In this document: in pieces, positions 39,701 through 51,719 of the stretch
Layout of the letters: every line of letters begins with the position of its first letter
Numbering within the stretch: the first letter of the stretch is position 1
DNA from: Trachelipus rathkii
Lineage: Eukaryota > Arthropoda > Malacostraca > Isopoda > Trachelipodidae
Direction: 5' to 3'
Length of the DNA: 64,000 bases
Assembly (NCBI GenBank): GCA_015478945.1
Contig: JABUQX010078328.1
Coordinates: 67,501 to 131,500 of the forward strand
Made by a program: the position numbers and the translations under genes
The notes under the pieces: model-generated
What the model was told of the DNA's origin: nothing
Databases searched by the model: none
Seen by the model: the letters and a program-made list of their open reading frames with translations, nothing else

Positions 39701-41300
39701 TGTTAGGAACACAGGAACTGCATATCATCCTAGAGCAATAACTGTCCCTTGTAATACCATTAACTAAATCTAGAAGTTCATCTAAAAATGCTTCAACGTA
39801 TTCTAGTAAATATAGAAACATCTTGCACTTCTCTTATCTTAATATTAAAATCTGTATAATCTCTCTTATGCATTCTTCAATTGTGATTTTCTGATAAATT
39901 TCGGAGCAGGTATACATAACAAGTAGATCCTACTGAGCTTATTCTCTGTAGCATAATAAGCAGTTTTTATTTTCAAAGTTTATTCTTCTCAATAAGTTTT
40001 AAAATCGGATGACATTTACCTATGTTTTTAAATTCTTCTTAAAATAAAAGTTATTACTTATAATTAATATAACTCAAAAAAACTTCATTGTTGCTTACTG
40101 GGCATACAGAGTTGCAAATATAATGTCGTTCTCCTAAGAAAAAGCAGGTTGGTAATTAACTCTTTTCCTGCTCAAATCCTTCTTTACTCTCAGTCCTGAC
40201 TTTAAATACCACCATAAGATTGAGCAGGTGCCCATTTTGTTTCTCTCCTATTAATAGCCAATTGAAATCTTCTATTTCTTCCGGTCTCGCTATATGGTCT
40301 CCCTACTGAGTGACAGCTTGTGAATTCTTTGTTCTCTTGACAGGAACCAAACTTGATTTTCATTGTAGGCTTTCTTCAATGAGCCCATTTGTATAATGTT
40401 CCACTCTTTGTAGGGGGCTTTTGCAAATAAAGGAGCCTTTATTTAATTTAATCTCGTGGGTTAGCGCTTCTTCAAAAATGGGGCCTTTAATTAATGTACT
40501 GGTCTATACAATTATCACTGTAATTGGTTAATTATAAGACTTATCATTCTATTGGAATGTCTTCATATGATTATTAATCATTTATCTTTTTAGTTACTTT
40601 TCAGCGAATTCATAAGAAAAAAGAAAAGCTTCCATAACTCTAGGCAAGGATTTAACTTTTATATCGTTATCTTGCGTTACTTGAAAAAGATTTAAATGCG
40701 ATGCACAACACAAAGGTTCATTGTTATAGGGACTAAGATAACTAAAAGTACTTCGTGTAACCTTAACGAAAGTTACACATGCCAAAGACTCCAGTCGCTC
40801 TCCCAGTCTTACACACCTCAAAAAGCTGTAATTGAGGTCACACTACCTGTTGGTGATGCCTTAGAAAGATCAACTTCACTATAATGGTGGATCATCTAAG
40901 TTCCAATCCCTTGAACTAAATACTAGCTTCTTTCAGAGACAGTTTAATTCTTCTTCTTCTCTTTCATTTCCTTAATCTATCCAACGAATATCAAACACAG
41001 GTTGTTGCTCCTAATCTAGTAGGCCTATGAACTTCAAAACGCTCGTTCTGAACTCCGTGTTGGAGTCAGAAAATATTTGACAAAGAAATAATGACAGCTC
41101 CAATTTGGGGTTCTAAGTCCCTACAACCAAAGAATGTTCACGAGGTTACTATATTGTAGACACCTCTCTCTTTTATAAAGCTGAAGCAGTAGCTTATACT
41201 ATTTATCTGGCTCTAGGTATTAGCCATTTCTTCAATATGACATATCTTTGCCTGAATCTAAAAATTTTGTCTTCTCTTTCTGAGAGATCTGGTTGAAAAA
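39700..41300 (-). pseudogene. Gypsy middle region, domain not identified
   Basis: Between gag and RT a protease is expected. The minus strand has coding-like pieces, notably 40,594-40,821 (contains CASHLNLFQVTQDNDIKVK) and around 39,740-39,830 (contains EYVEAFLDELLDLVNGI). The second probably precedes the RT. I could not find a clear DTGA or DSGA protease motif. Confidence 0.45.
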
Positions 41301-43340
41301 ACTGTTCGTTCTCCTTCTCTCTACATCTTCAGCTACCCAGATATTTCTTCATGTTCTGGACCGCTTGATGATTAGAAATCAGGTGAACTCTGGTTGTTTT
41401 CTTGGCTCTTACCTTGGATGGCTACACTCACTCTGTTAAGAGAAGAGTTTGTTCTTTCTAGTATTAGAAATCAATTTTATCTCGACTCTTCGAGCTTTGA
41501 CTCCATTATAAAAATCAGTGGGGTTATTATATTGGTATATACCATGATATTTTACATTCATTTGGACCACACAGGTGCATCTTGCACTAGATGTCGAACC
41601 CTGGCGTGGAATTTAAATCCGAGAGGCTATTGGTTCACCTTTTAGAGATGACCTAAAGATTCACATTTTAGGCAATAGTCCATTGACTTAATCTCTTTAC
41701 TGGAGAGTTTTTTCATCACTCCCTTTATTAGGTCTGATATTTGGAGAAGGCTTGTCCTTTTCCTGAATTCTAGAAGTATTTCTTTTATTCCTCCATTCCA
41801 GCTCTTTGTTCTTCAATGGAAGGGTTATACATAATTCTTCTTTCTTTTCTAGAATCACTGTTTATTAGAAGTCTATTAATAATCTTTGTATACGAATACC
41901 CAGCCTGTAACTCTCTATCTGTTCTGCCTATGTTAGTTTGCAACAGGCACTCTATCTTCTATTTGACTGAGTTGATCTCCAAAATTTCTACGAAACTCAA
42001 GTCGGATTAAAGACTTTAACCTTTTGCTCTCAAAGTTTTCTTATAATCTCTGAGTTCTCTATTGCCATACTGCTCTGAGAAATCTGAAGTCCATAATAAT
42101 GATATTTATCTTGAGAGTAAAACTCCAAAGAAAGTTCAATAATCAATGATTTTTTCTGGTACGTCCCAAAGGAAGATTCTTCAGTCCCACATGATTCAAG
42201 AAGAGTTCACATGTGGTGCTCCTTTTGAAATTCATGAACTTTTTTTAATAAGCAGAAGATTGTCTCGGTTTTTTCTGGTTTGAGAAAAAATCTCAATTAA
42301 ATCAAAAAGTCTCTAGGTGTATGCAACCTGAGAAGCTCTATCCGTCAAGAATAACTGGCGGGCCTCGGGATGTGAAATATAAGAGATTGGCTGGTCTAGC
42401 ATAGTCTATGTTTCTGTCTTTCAGTTAATTAGGCCTAACGTGCGTATCTTCTCTGCAACGTTGAAAGGTAATCCTCAAATTTTATCCTACCCCAAAACTG
42501 TGGGTCTGGTTTTCTTCCCATAGCGAGAGTTCAATTCTTTGAGGCAAATTCTGAAGCGGAGGGGGCATAACGCAGCGTTGATAAGAATCCTCCATAAGGG
42601 GGTCCATATGGGTATGGATTGTATCCAGAGTTGCATTGTAGAAAGGGGTTGTTGCCAGCCTGTGTAAGGTGGCTGCATAATATAAGGATTCACTTCTTAA
42701 CAAGCAATTGGCGTATGGCCCCCACGGATAGCTGAGGTTGTTCCCTCCATTATAGGGGGTATACAACATTGGTTTTGGCTTGCTGGTCCCAATTCATCTA
42801 ACTCACACTTTCTATTGTTAAAAAAAATGGGTCTGTTTGGTCCATCCATTCCAGGAAGGATAAGTTTTCTTCCTATTTGAAGGGGGATTAAACACCAATG
42901 CATTAAATGTATGTTAAGAGGTGTGTATCTCAACAACCATTTGTCTTTGGCGAGCACCTTAGCTATCCTTGTGTATTTTCTGTATTTCCCTGTGATGCCA
43001 AGTCCCAAGCTGTTCCCCCTCACTTGTCAGACCAGACGATTGTTAGGGTCAATGTTAGTAAGGAGGTAGATATACTGGGAAGTCCCAGTAACTTTTTGTT
43101 AGCGAGTCCGTTTTCTGTGATATAACTGCCTCACCTCTAGTCATTCTCGTTTTCCTCGATCCGTCAGAGTCTTTACTCTGTTAACACTTCATGTCTTCAA
43201 TCTTGATTACAGTCTTCTGTATTATTTCTTTATTTGTAATTAGCCATGTTCCCTTCAGTTGAATCATATTTTCTAAGTCCTTATTGTTTCTAAGTCCTTA
43301 TTCCCACCCTTACAGATCTCATCGCAGCTCTCATTAGGGC
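41300..43340 (-). pseudogene. gag-like region of the Gypsy element
   Basis: Minus-strand pieces upstream of pol include a stretch near 43,200-43,280 (LENMIQLKGTWLITNKEIIQ), 42,697-43,023 (contains AKDKWLLRYTPLNIHLMHW), a Pro/Tyr-rich segment at 42,482-42,769, charged helical sequence at 41,780-42,000 (contains NIGRTDRELQAGYSYTKIIN) and, near 41,650-41,690, YCLKCESLGH. The last resembles the start of a CCHC zinc knuckle (CxxCxxxGH) whose final Cys is lost. This composition fits a gag/nucleocapsid region. Repeated frame changes prevent delimiting proteins. A small tandem duplication (TTTCTAAGTCCTTATT) sits at about 43,273-43,305. Confidence 0.5.
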
Positions 43341-43349
43341 AGACTGGTT

Positions 43350-44455
43350 CAATCTATATTCATGAAATTAATTGTTAATTATTCAAATGTTAATAAATAA
43401 AGTTCTGAACTATAACGAGTTTAATGTGTTATAGTGTGTTTTTTTAATCATTCTAAATCTTTCTATAAATACAAAAAAAAATGAAAACTAAATTATCAAA
43501 AATTATTTTCAAAAAAATTCGCAAAAAAAAAATTTGAGTGCGCTAAAAATATTTTTTTTTGTTTCAAAATTTTTATTACTCCCCAAAATTTTTGCTAAAA
43601 TTTCCAAAATTTTTTTTTTTGATACTACGGAGGATGTGCTTTGAATTTAAACTTACTGTCCTCAAAATTAATCACAGAAATAATAACTTTTCTTTATATT
43701 ATTAAGATTATTTTATTCGATTTTAATTATTAATTATTCTTTTAACAGTTAATCACTATTAATTTAAAAATTAAAATTTCAACACTTCAATTTCAATAAA
43801 ATAATTATCTTTCAAAATTAAATAAAAATAACAGCGTTCAAAAATACAAATATTTTCTTTCAGTATTATTTGTAATTCAAGAAAAAAAAAAATTTTCGTA
43901 TTTTTCATTTAAAACATTCTAAAGTTCTTATATAAATACAAGCATAAAATAATTTCTTTCAAATTTATTCTCAAATGAACTATAAAAAAGAGTCTATGGA
44001 TAATTAGATTAAGCAAAGATCACTGTAATTAATAATTAAGAAACAAGCTTATCCCCTTTCGATTCTAGTCGGGTGATTTTCTTAAATATGTAAAGGTCCC
44101 AACTTATTTGTTCAATTTTTGTCAAAGGTAACTTATTTGTTCTAAATTGCACTAGTTCATTGCTGGTCAATGATCATTATACTATGTTCTTCTATTAAAT
44201 ATTTTCTAAGTTGGAATCAATATCCTATATACAACTAAATTTATTTTCCAATTCTGTTATAAATTTGTGGTTTTTATAATCTATGTGCACGTAGAAATAA
44301 TTGTTTTAAAATATTCATCGGTCAGTAGAATAAATTTTCAATTTTCTGTATCAAAAATATAACAATTCTTTTTATTTTTTTAGGTCAAAGAAAACAATTT
44401 CTAAATTTAGATCAAAATATAAAATAAATTTCTGTCATTTTTGGTCAATTTGGGA
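43350..44455. other. AT-rich flank of the Gypsy element
   Basis: Poly(A)/poly(T)-rich sequence with recurring CAAAATTTTT and AAAAATTTT words (about 43,490-43,620). It may contain the upstream LTR, but I could not match it to the other flank by eye. No gene is seen. Confidence 0.4.
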
Positions 44456-44459
44456 AATT

Positions 44460-44580
44460 TGACCTTTCGTGACCTTTGGTGACCTTGTGACCTTTGTGAC
44501 CTTTTGACCTTTCGTGACCTTTGTGACCTTTGGTGACCTTTGGTGACCTTTGGTGACCTTTCGGTGACCTTTGGTGATCT
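44460..44580 (+). repeat. TGACCTTTGG minisatellite (12 TGACCT units)
   Basis: Twelve exact TGACCT words start at 44,460, 44,470, 44,480, 44,488, 44,497, 44,505, 44,515, 44,524, 44,534, 44,544, 44,554 and 44,565, followed by a mutated TGATCT at 44,575. Spacers are 2-5 bp, mostly TTGG or TTCG. TGACCT is the complement of AGGTCA, the nuclear-receptor half-site, so the 4-bp-spaced pairs have the geometry of DR4 elements. It is clearly a tandem repeat; a regulatory role is only inference. Confidence 0.85.
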
Positions 44581-44599
44581 TTGGTGGCCTGGTCCTTGT

Positions 44600-46220
44600 C
44601 CAATAAGGTTTACCTCACTTTGGTAATTACTAATTTATTAACTTTTTGCTAAGTTACGGATTTCCTTAATAAATTAAAAAAAAACTATTTTTTAATTCCA
44701 CCAAAAAAAGGAAAAAAAAACACTTGGCTTCTTAAGCCTCAAAAAATAAAAAAAAAACGTTTCTATTTTAAACCCGTTACAAAATAAACGAAATCGGCAA
44801 CTTTTACCACCTAAAATATTCGCGGGGCTACGTCAAATATAGATTAGAAATAATAAATGAAAAGTAATTAATATGGTATTGTAGATAAATTTAAAACGAT
44901 GTGTGCAAATATTATTAATATATATATATATATATAAAAAAAAGTGTGTGGTTTGTGTCTGTGTATGTGCAAGAGAATAAAGCGCGAGAAAGGGAAAAGG
45001 AATGGGGGAAAGAACTGGAGAGACATGAGGGGTCATTGGCCAAAAGATTCAACTCCCTCACTCTTGGAGCGATATCCCTTCTCCCTGAAATTGATCTCCA
45101 CCTCATGCAATCTCCCTTTCCCTCGGATACTCCAAACATCAGTGCCCGCTCCCATTCCCTCAACTCCTGCTCTTACTCTCCCTTTACAAATTGATTCATA
45201 TATATTGAATGAATGTACAATTCACGCACACACTTTTTGTTACAACTCTTTCAAGACTTTTCGTATTGTATGCTGCTGCTGTTTTCTGAGATTACCAATC
45301 TTTAACACTAGCTCTAATTACTTAACTAATGCTAATTAAAAAAACGGTTTTTACTAAAATGATTCTCTAACAATACATCATTATCAAAATAAAAAAATTA
45401 TTAACTAAGTTAATATTAGGTAGATAAAAGTTTTAATTGCTACATTTTACTATGTATTCTCTAAAGAACTTCCCTCAGAGGAACCGTACATAAGAAAAAT
45501 GCAATTATTTAATTTTTGTAATTTTTTCTAATAATTTTGCCTTTAAAAAACCAAAAAAAATACATACACAATGTATTTAAAATATATAGTTTTTATATAG
45601 TAAAATATTTCATTAGAATCTTGTTTTATTATTTCCACACTTTTCACATTCTAAAGTAATAAAATGGCCTTTTTCAATGGCTATCATGGGGAATTTTTCC
45701 TGTCACCCATTTTTTGAAAACAATAACATTTGTTTTAATTAAATTTTTAACACCTTTTGTGTTTGAAATTTGCAAAAGCTGAAATATACTATATATAATA
45801 AGACCCAAAGGTGTCATTATATTGCATACCGTCTTTTTTCCCTTCCTGGTGGAATTACACTTTAGACTTAATAGATTAGGTTAGGTAAGATATTTTAGTT
45901 ATCTTACTTTTGAAATGTCATTTTTAAAGATTTAGAATTTGGTTCTATTAGATGTAACTTCTGTTATAATGTTTGACGCGTTTTTGGACCTTCATTATTT
46001 CTAAGAATATGTGTGTCATTTCTGTCTGCATAAATTAAAGCGAGCCTAATTTTTGGGTGAACTCATTGAAAGCCTCGCATGATATCGTAAAAGTACGTGG
46101 TGTAATGAAACAAATAACATATTTGGAATTGTGTTAAAATTTTATTAAAGAAAAACGTTATTTTAATTAAAATAAGATAAATAAAATATAAAGTATACGT
46201 TTTAAAGTACGATAACTTTA
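44600..46220. other. mixed intergenic sequence
   Basis: A more balanced patch at about 44,950-45,190 begins with a GTGTGTG-type run and has open frames in two phases (44,944-45,339; 44,946-45,194) that are Ser/Pro/Leu-rich and unassigned. An (AT)n run lies at 44,915-44,935. The remainder is AT-rich with nothing recognisable. Confidence 0.4.
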
Positions 46221-46223
46221 CAG

Positions 46224-46563
46224 CGTCGGTTCTCTGGTGAATATAAAGTGAGTCTCGGTGAGTCAGTTTTAATTGCAAGAATGTTGTTGGATGACTTGTT
46301 TAATTTATGTTCAAATAAATATGTTAATAGGGTGTTTGCAGCATTTTAATTTAAATCTAAGTAAACAAAAATGCTTCAAATGTAAAGCTAAGTGTAAATT
46401 ATATGAAAAAAGAATAACATATGTTTCAAGATGTAATAGAAAGAATTGTAGAAAAGAATATGCAATACCAAGAAATTCGTTTTTGAGGAATCTTAAATAT
46501 AGTACGGCATTAAAAATAATATATTTTTTTGTTAACGATGCGCGAGCGTCACTAGTAGTTTAA
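46224..46563 (+). pseudogene. Merlin/ISXO2-like transposase N-terminal fragment
   Basis: The plus strand encodes, from ATG at 46,281, LLDDLFNLCSNKYVNRVFAAF. After a frame change it encodes a zinc ribbon: CFKCKAKCKLYEK with CxxC at 46,372 and 46,381, then RCNRKNCRKEYAIPRNSFL with C-x4-C at 46,432 and 46,447, then LKIIYFFVNDA. Merlin-family (ISXO2-like) transposases begin this way: a CxxC...CxxxxC ribbon, a SxRxxSFF block and an LxLIYxWxND helix, all before the DDE core. Here the frame stops at 46,561 and the sequence runs into a telomeric repeat, so the catalytic core is absent. The family call is by pattern recognition only. Confidence 0.6.
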
Positions 46564-46590
46564 ATAAAGCTGTTGAAGTTGATGAATCTG

Positions 46591-46671
46591 ACCTAACCTA
46601 ACCTAACCTAACCTAACCTAACCTAACCTAACCTAACCTAACCTAACCTAACCTAACCTAACCTAACCTAA
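46591..46671 (+). repeat. interstitial arthropod telomeric repeat (CCTAA)16
   Basis: Sixteen perfect tandem copies of ACCTA/CCTAA, which is TTAGG on the minus strand, fill 46,591-46,670. TTAGG is the ancestral arthropod telomere unit. The array is short, perfect and flanked by ordinary sequence, so it is interstitial, not a chromosome end. Confidence 0.95.
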
Positions 46672-47039
46672 TATTTTGCCCATTTCAGTTTTAAAGATAA
46701 GTTTTTTTCCATACAAATTTCACACGCTGATTCCAAATATGATATTAGTTTTCTTGTAAATATCGTAGTTTCGAGATATCATGCTAGGGCTTTTGTAAGC
46801 TTGGAGTCTTGGACCCACTTTAGATTGTATCAATCTTGTTAATACTTTCGGATGAAAATAAAAATGCTTTCCTGTAAGGAAACTATTTTATTATAACGGT
46901 AAAAGTATTTCAGTATGAAAAAGTACTTTCCAATAAAAGAGATGGTACTTACCAATATGTGAAACATTACTAACGAGTAATGAAAAGAATACTTTTCAAT
47001 TATTTCTCTGCAATAACAAAAAAAAAGTACTTTTTCAAG

Positions 47040-47595
47040 TTTTAATTATGAAGCATTACTGTTCAAAACGAAAAATCATGCTTTTTAATTAATAAAGAAA
47101 ACTACCAAATAAAATTAAATAAATAAACAAATAAATGAACATTAATTTTAAGTAAGTTTATTTATTGTTTTGTTTTATCAATTTGAATTGAGCTACGCAT
47201 GTGATTAATTATCTTTAATGTTATCTTTAGTCGTATTCTAATTGAATGTATCTTCTTGAATTTTTCTTTAATTTGCAAGACAAATAGAAACCACTTTAAT
47301 TGAATCATTCGCTGATGAAGTTTTTATATCTCGTATATAATATATTCATTTTGAAATAAACAAAAGTCTTATTCTGTTTGAAAATAAATCTTAAAATTTT
47401 GCTTCAATTTGTAAGATAAATAGACTTCGTTGCTTAATCAACATTTTATATCTTACATATTCATAAAGAGATTTAACTAAAGTCGTATTCTATTTACTTT
47501 CATTTGTAAGATAAATAGAATAGATCTTAATTAACCTTTAATACACTTAATATTTGTTGAAAGTCTAAATAAATATTAATGTATGAAAATGTATA
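47040..47595 (+). repeat. dispersed AT-rich repeat, copy A
   Basis: The segment carries recurring words TTTGTAAGATAAATAGAAT, ATCATTCGCTGATGAAG, TATCTCGTATAT and GAAAATAAATCTTAAAATTTT in an internally repetitive arrangement. The same order of words occurs at 57,850-58,403. No coding capacity is visible. It may be a non-autonomous transposon or a diverged satellite. Confidence 0.65.
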
Positions 47596-47755
47596 TAAAT
47601 TATTCTAAATGGAGTAACGAAGAAATATATTTTAGATTTATTACAAGAAAATGCAGAGTCAACATTTTTTAAAAACGTAAAGTCAGCATTTTTTAATTGC
47701 AAAGTCTGCATTTAATAAAATTTTCCCCAAAAATTTTTCCATGTCGGGAGCTCAC

Positions 47756-47871
<116 letters not shown>

Positions 47872-48235
47872 TTTACTTCTCCCTCTAAATTTAATTAGAA
47901 TTCTTTCTGAGCCATTTATTATCAAGTACTTTTTAATTTTATTTTTTAAATTTTAATTTTTTATAATTACAATATAAAAATGTTAAAATTCAAACTTGAG
48001 CTAGTATGACAAATAAATGCAAATAAATAGGTATGACCTGCAGAGTGGGGTAAAGGGTAATTTAATGATATTTAAGCAGCCTAACCTACACTAAACTAAC
48101 CTAAAGTGAAGTCAAATTTTAAAACTTTAAAATTATATTTAACTAAAATTTATAATTGGAAAATAAAATTTTCACAAAGAAAATCAAAACAAGTGTCTAA
48201 ATTCGATATCTATCTCTCTCTCTTTTTATGTATAA

Positions 48236-48362
48236 GGTATTAGTATATAAGTTATAAATATATATAATATATATAACTTAGTATATATTATATGACCTAT
48301 ATATATATATATAATATAATTCTAGATATATATATTATATAATATATATATATATATAATTA
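48236..48362. repeat. (AT)n microsatellite
   Basis: AT dinucleotide runs directly upstream of the non-LTR element. Confidence 0.85.
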
Positions 48363-49240
48363 TATTATCCGAACACCTGTCGAACAACTTCTATCAACCA
48401 GCCCTCTGATAGTTTGCAAAATTATTTCACCCCTTATGAATCCTCCTATAGTTCTTCTTCGGAATTTCCTATTTCAGCACTCCTTAAAGGATTTTATGCC
48501 TTAGCGGATGAAATAAATTATAATACCCAAATAGAGCTTTATGCTTCCTGCACTTCCGAGAGTGATTAATGGAAAACCGTTCAACTCAATCACCTCAGAC
48601 GCTTCAAGCGTTCTGGATCTGTTGGCAGCATGAAAGGGGAACTGCAGAGGTCGTCCGATACTTAACGTCAAAATTGGTCGACAGCGTTCTCTCCCAAAAA
48701 TCACCCACCCTGATGACTCACTGACAAAATCTCTAGTATAAGACTTTGTCAATCCAACGGATCCTCTATCGGATCCCAATATTGCAACCCCAAAAACCCT
48801 GTCAAAAAGATGACACCTTTCCGGTGACACTTTCCTCCCCTAGTTCCATGGAAACGGTTCCATATTCCCGACACATTTCTGAATCTGCTTGCTTGGCATA
48901 TACTGATATCGCACACTTTCCTAAACATGAGAACTCTGATTGATCTTCCAACGACCAACCAAGCTTACATAATAACATGGACCAGGTTGAACTCAACTTG
49001 CTTCGCATTCGTGGCGAAATCCATCACCAAATATCACAGAAAACTCCCCCCAAAACCGGTCGTACAACCCAAAACTTTGTTGTGCGACTATTCCTTACCA
49101 AAAGGATTTATTGCTCTTCCTCGTCGGAACCCACGTCTAGCCTTTCCTCCTCATCTGCATACACCTCCAACATTACCTCTAAGTACATAGAGACAATTGT
49201 TTCAAAAAGGCTGTCCTCATAATATTTATAACAACACAGC
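48363..49240 (+). pseudogene. ORF1-like region of the non-LTR element
   Basis: Plus-strand coding-like sequence begins with NYFTPYESSYSSSSEFPISA (about 48,419-48,480) and continues through frame changes to a Ser-rich piece near 49,110-49,200 (contains SSSSEPTSSLSSSSAYTS). ORF1 proteins of this superfamily bind element RNA and often have Ser-rich N-termini. I did not find the usual CCHC zinc fingers, so the label rests on position and composition. Confidence 0.45.
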
Positions 49241-49255
49241 ATCACCACCTTCTTT

Positions 49256-49870
49256 CAATGGAATTGTCGTAGGTACTACTCTAATTTTGAAGAATTTGTT
49301 CAACTAATGAAAATATATACGCTAAAGTGCATATGTTTGCAGGAGCTTTGACTATGTTACCGTGATTTCTTCCAACCGTGGGAATATAATTCACCGATAA
49401 CCTCTATAGAAAGAAGTAACAATGATAAAGGAGGTGCAGGAATACTCATTCACAAATCTGTCTCCTATTCTCCAGTCCTTCTTCAAACTAGACTTCATGC
49501 AGTGGCATGAATTTATCTGTCCACCGGCCTCACTCTTTGCTCGATCTTCTTGGCTCCGAATAGTGAATATACTAAGGCTGACTTAGCTGACCTTTCTAAG
49601 TATCTCCCCACTCCGGTTGTTATACTGGGAGACTTTAATCTGTCACCTAGTCTAACTCAAAGACTTTTGTTGATATCCTAACACCCTTTTCCCTGGGATG
49701 CCTTAACACAGGACTCCCTACATACGAACTTTTAGATGCACTCTGTTCTTCCTGTATAGATTTTTCCTTCTGCCCTCATTCTCTTATGGATCGCTTTAAG
49801 TAGTCCCGCTATGATTACTTATACTGTAGTGACCATTACACAATATATTTAAATGAACTTGCACCGAGCC
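49256..49870 (+). pseudogene. AP-type endonuclease of the non-LTR element
   Basis: This domain nicks the target DNA to prime reverse transcription. The motifs run in order: QWNC at 49,256-49,267 (the family's LQWNCRG), ICLQEL with the catalytic Glu (about 49,328-49,345), GGAGILIHKSV (about 49,430-49,460), VVILGDFNLS with GDFN at 49,628-49,639 and SDHYTI with SDH at 49,828-49,836. All the catalytic blocks are recognisable. Stops and frame changes occur near 49,345, 49,510, 49,680 and 49,800. Confidence 0.85.
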
Positions 49871-50539
49871 CAATGTCAAAACCTAATTCTGGTTGGCATT
49901 ATGACCGAGTGGAGTGAGCTCCTGTTCATCAGGCCACAGCTATCCAACTTCCTCCCTTTAACAAGCGGTATCCAACCATTGGCGATGTCTCTAACTTCTT
50001 TCAACAAGTTGTTATCACAGCCGTGGAAGCTTGCATTCCGTAATCTTCCGCAGGTAGGCGTTTGGTAACCCATTTGTGGTCCCAAGAGTATGCATAATCT
50101 AACCGGGAAAACAAAAAACTCTACAGGCAATACAAAATGACCCGCACCACTCCAAACATGATTATTTTTAGAGCAGTCGCAGCGAGATTGCATTAATCGC
50201 CAAACATGTAAACAATACTTTCGAACTTATATATCGACGGTCAACTTCACAACTTTCCTTTCTTCAGTGTGGAAAGTTGCGCAGAAAATATCTCGCTGCT
50301 CCAACAAGTCTTCACCCACAGTCCTTCTTTATGGGCCTGATATAACCGATACGATCTCTGCTCCAGCAGCTATTGCAGATTCATAAGGTTATAGTTTTGC
50401 TAACCACTCGAGCTCTTTCCGCTATCCTGAAGCCTTTCAAAAACTGAAAATTAACTCTGCACAACCAGACTTTTCAACAGGGAAAAGGAAGATTATACTT
50501 GTAATCGTCTTTCTGCAATTGCAGAGTATCAAATCGCAC

Positions 50540-51719
50540 TGGCGAATAGCTAAGAGGGTGCCCTTGTCCCAAGCATGATTTCATACAATATGCTCCGTCA
50601 TATTCAAACTTCTGCATCAACATTCTTGCTGGATCTGTATAACAGAATCTGGATTGAATCCTCTTTTCCATCTGTTTGGACTACAGCTTTTTTAATCCCT
50701 ATTCCCAAACCTGGGGAGGATCCGAAGTTGGCAGAGAGCCAAAGATCAATTTTGCTGACCTATCATACTTGCAAACTATTGGATAAAATCGTTTCAGGTA
50801 GCCTTCTTCCTGTTCTGGGGAGTCGCCAGGGTTTTCAAACTTTCGTTTTTTTTCCTCATTAATCGTTCGAGCGGATCTCTTGTTAAAACTGAACAATGAC
50901 ATCCAGGAAGCCTTCCCAACTGGTGGGATGGCTCTTGGCTTCTTTTTTTACCCTGAAAAAGTTATGACACAACGTAGAGAACTAGGATTCTCCTTAAACT
51001 CCTCTCACTCTGTTTCCGAGGACAGCTCAATCTCTTTATTAAATTACATCTGTCAAACATTCATCAAGGTTCGGTGCTCTTCTGTTCTATCATGTCACTT
51101 TGCTCTGGATGAAGACGTTCTGCAGGGAAGTGTTCTAAGTGTATTACTAATTGCTCTCGGATTCAATGACATCGTTAATTCTACCCCAGCGACGGTCAAT
51201 TTTTTTCTCTATGTTGATGACCTGACTTTATACATTGCCGGAGCCAGGCTGCCATTTCTTGAACAACAGCTTCAACTAGCTACTGAGAATATTTCACAAT
51301 GGGGTAACTCCCATGGCTTTCGCTTCTCACCCACCCAAACCTCAGCAATACTATTTAGTAAAAAAGGGAGTCGAAGAACCTGCTACCTTCCTCCCGGGAA
51401 CCTAACCTTATGTGATTCATCAGTTCCTGTAACTTCACTTGCCGAATTTCTAGACCTCATTCTAGATGACCACCTAACATACTCACCGCCCATTAAACTT
51501 CAGAAAACGACAGGTCATCGCGTGGTTGAAGTATTACGTCATCTCCCATCAAAATCTTGGGGTGCTGATAGCAAGTCTCTCTTGCGTCTACACATAGCAA
51601 TAATCCGATCGAAGTTGGACTATGGTCAGGCCTCCCCAACCCTGTTACATTTGCTAGATCCCATCCGAACGAAACGAGCCGTATCTACACTGGAGCCTTC
51701 CGATCGTCCCCCCGGGTGA
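50540..51719 (+). pseudogene. reverse transcriptase of the non-LTR element
   Basis: RT blocks begin with FLIPIPKPGEDPKLAESQRS (50,690-50,750, family IPKPGKDPxxxxSYRPISLL) and LLDKIVSG. Then comes a long open frame, 50,880-51,719 (279 codons). It contains LNNDIQEAF, DVLQGSVLSVLL (family GVPQGSVLSPLLF), the catalytic YVDDLTLY at 51,210-51,221, and the thumb region with ISQWGNSHGFRFSPTQTSAI and LRLHIAIIRSKLDYG. YVDD replaces the more common YADD. The lost SPxLF residues and an altered Asp block before them suggest inactivity despite the open frame. RT here copies element RNA at the nicked target. Confidence 0.9.

Larger units (their letters stand above)
36010..43340 (-). mobile_element. decayed Ty3/Gypsy LTR retrotransposon
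   Basis: A 7.3 kb island with more balanced base composition than its AT-rich flanks reads as coding on the minus strand almost throughout, but in changing frames. From 43.3 kb down to 36.0 kb the order is gag-like sequence, an unassigned middle, reverse transcriptase, RNase H, integrase and a pol tail, which is the Ty3/Gypsy order (integrase last). No envelope-like reading frame was seen after integrase. I could not recognise the LTRs, primer-binding site or polypurine tract in the AT-rich flanks, so the true ends are uncertain. Frame changes occur about every 100-200 bases, so the copy is non-functional or poorly sequenced. Confidence 0.8.

Noticed and set aside
36010..43340. Possible endogenous large DNA virus (nimavirus-type) island, suggested by a balanced-composition, multi-frame coding block in a crustacean-like genome
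   Set aside because: Gypsy RT, RNase H and integrase blocks occur in the correct order on one strand, which explains the island without a virus.
46591..46671. True chromosome end
   Set aside because: Only sixteen units, with normal sequence on both sides; it is interstitial.
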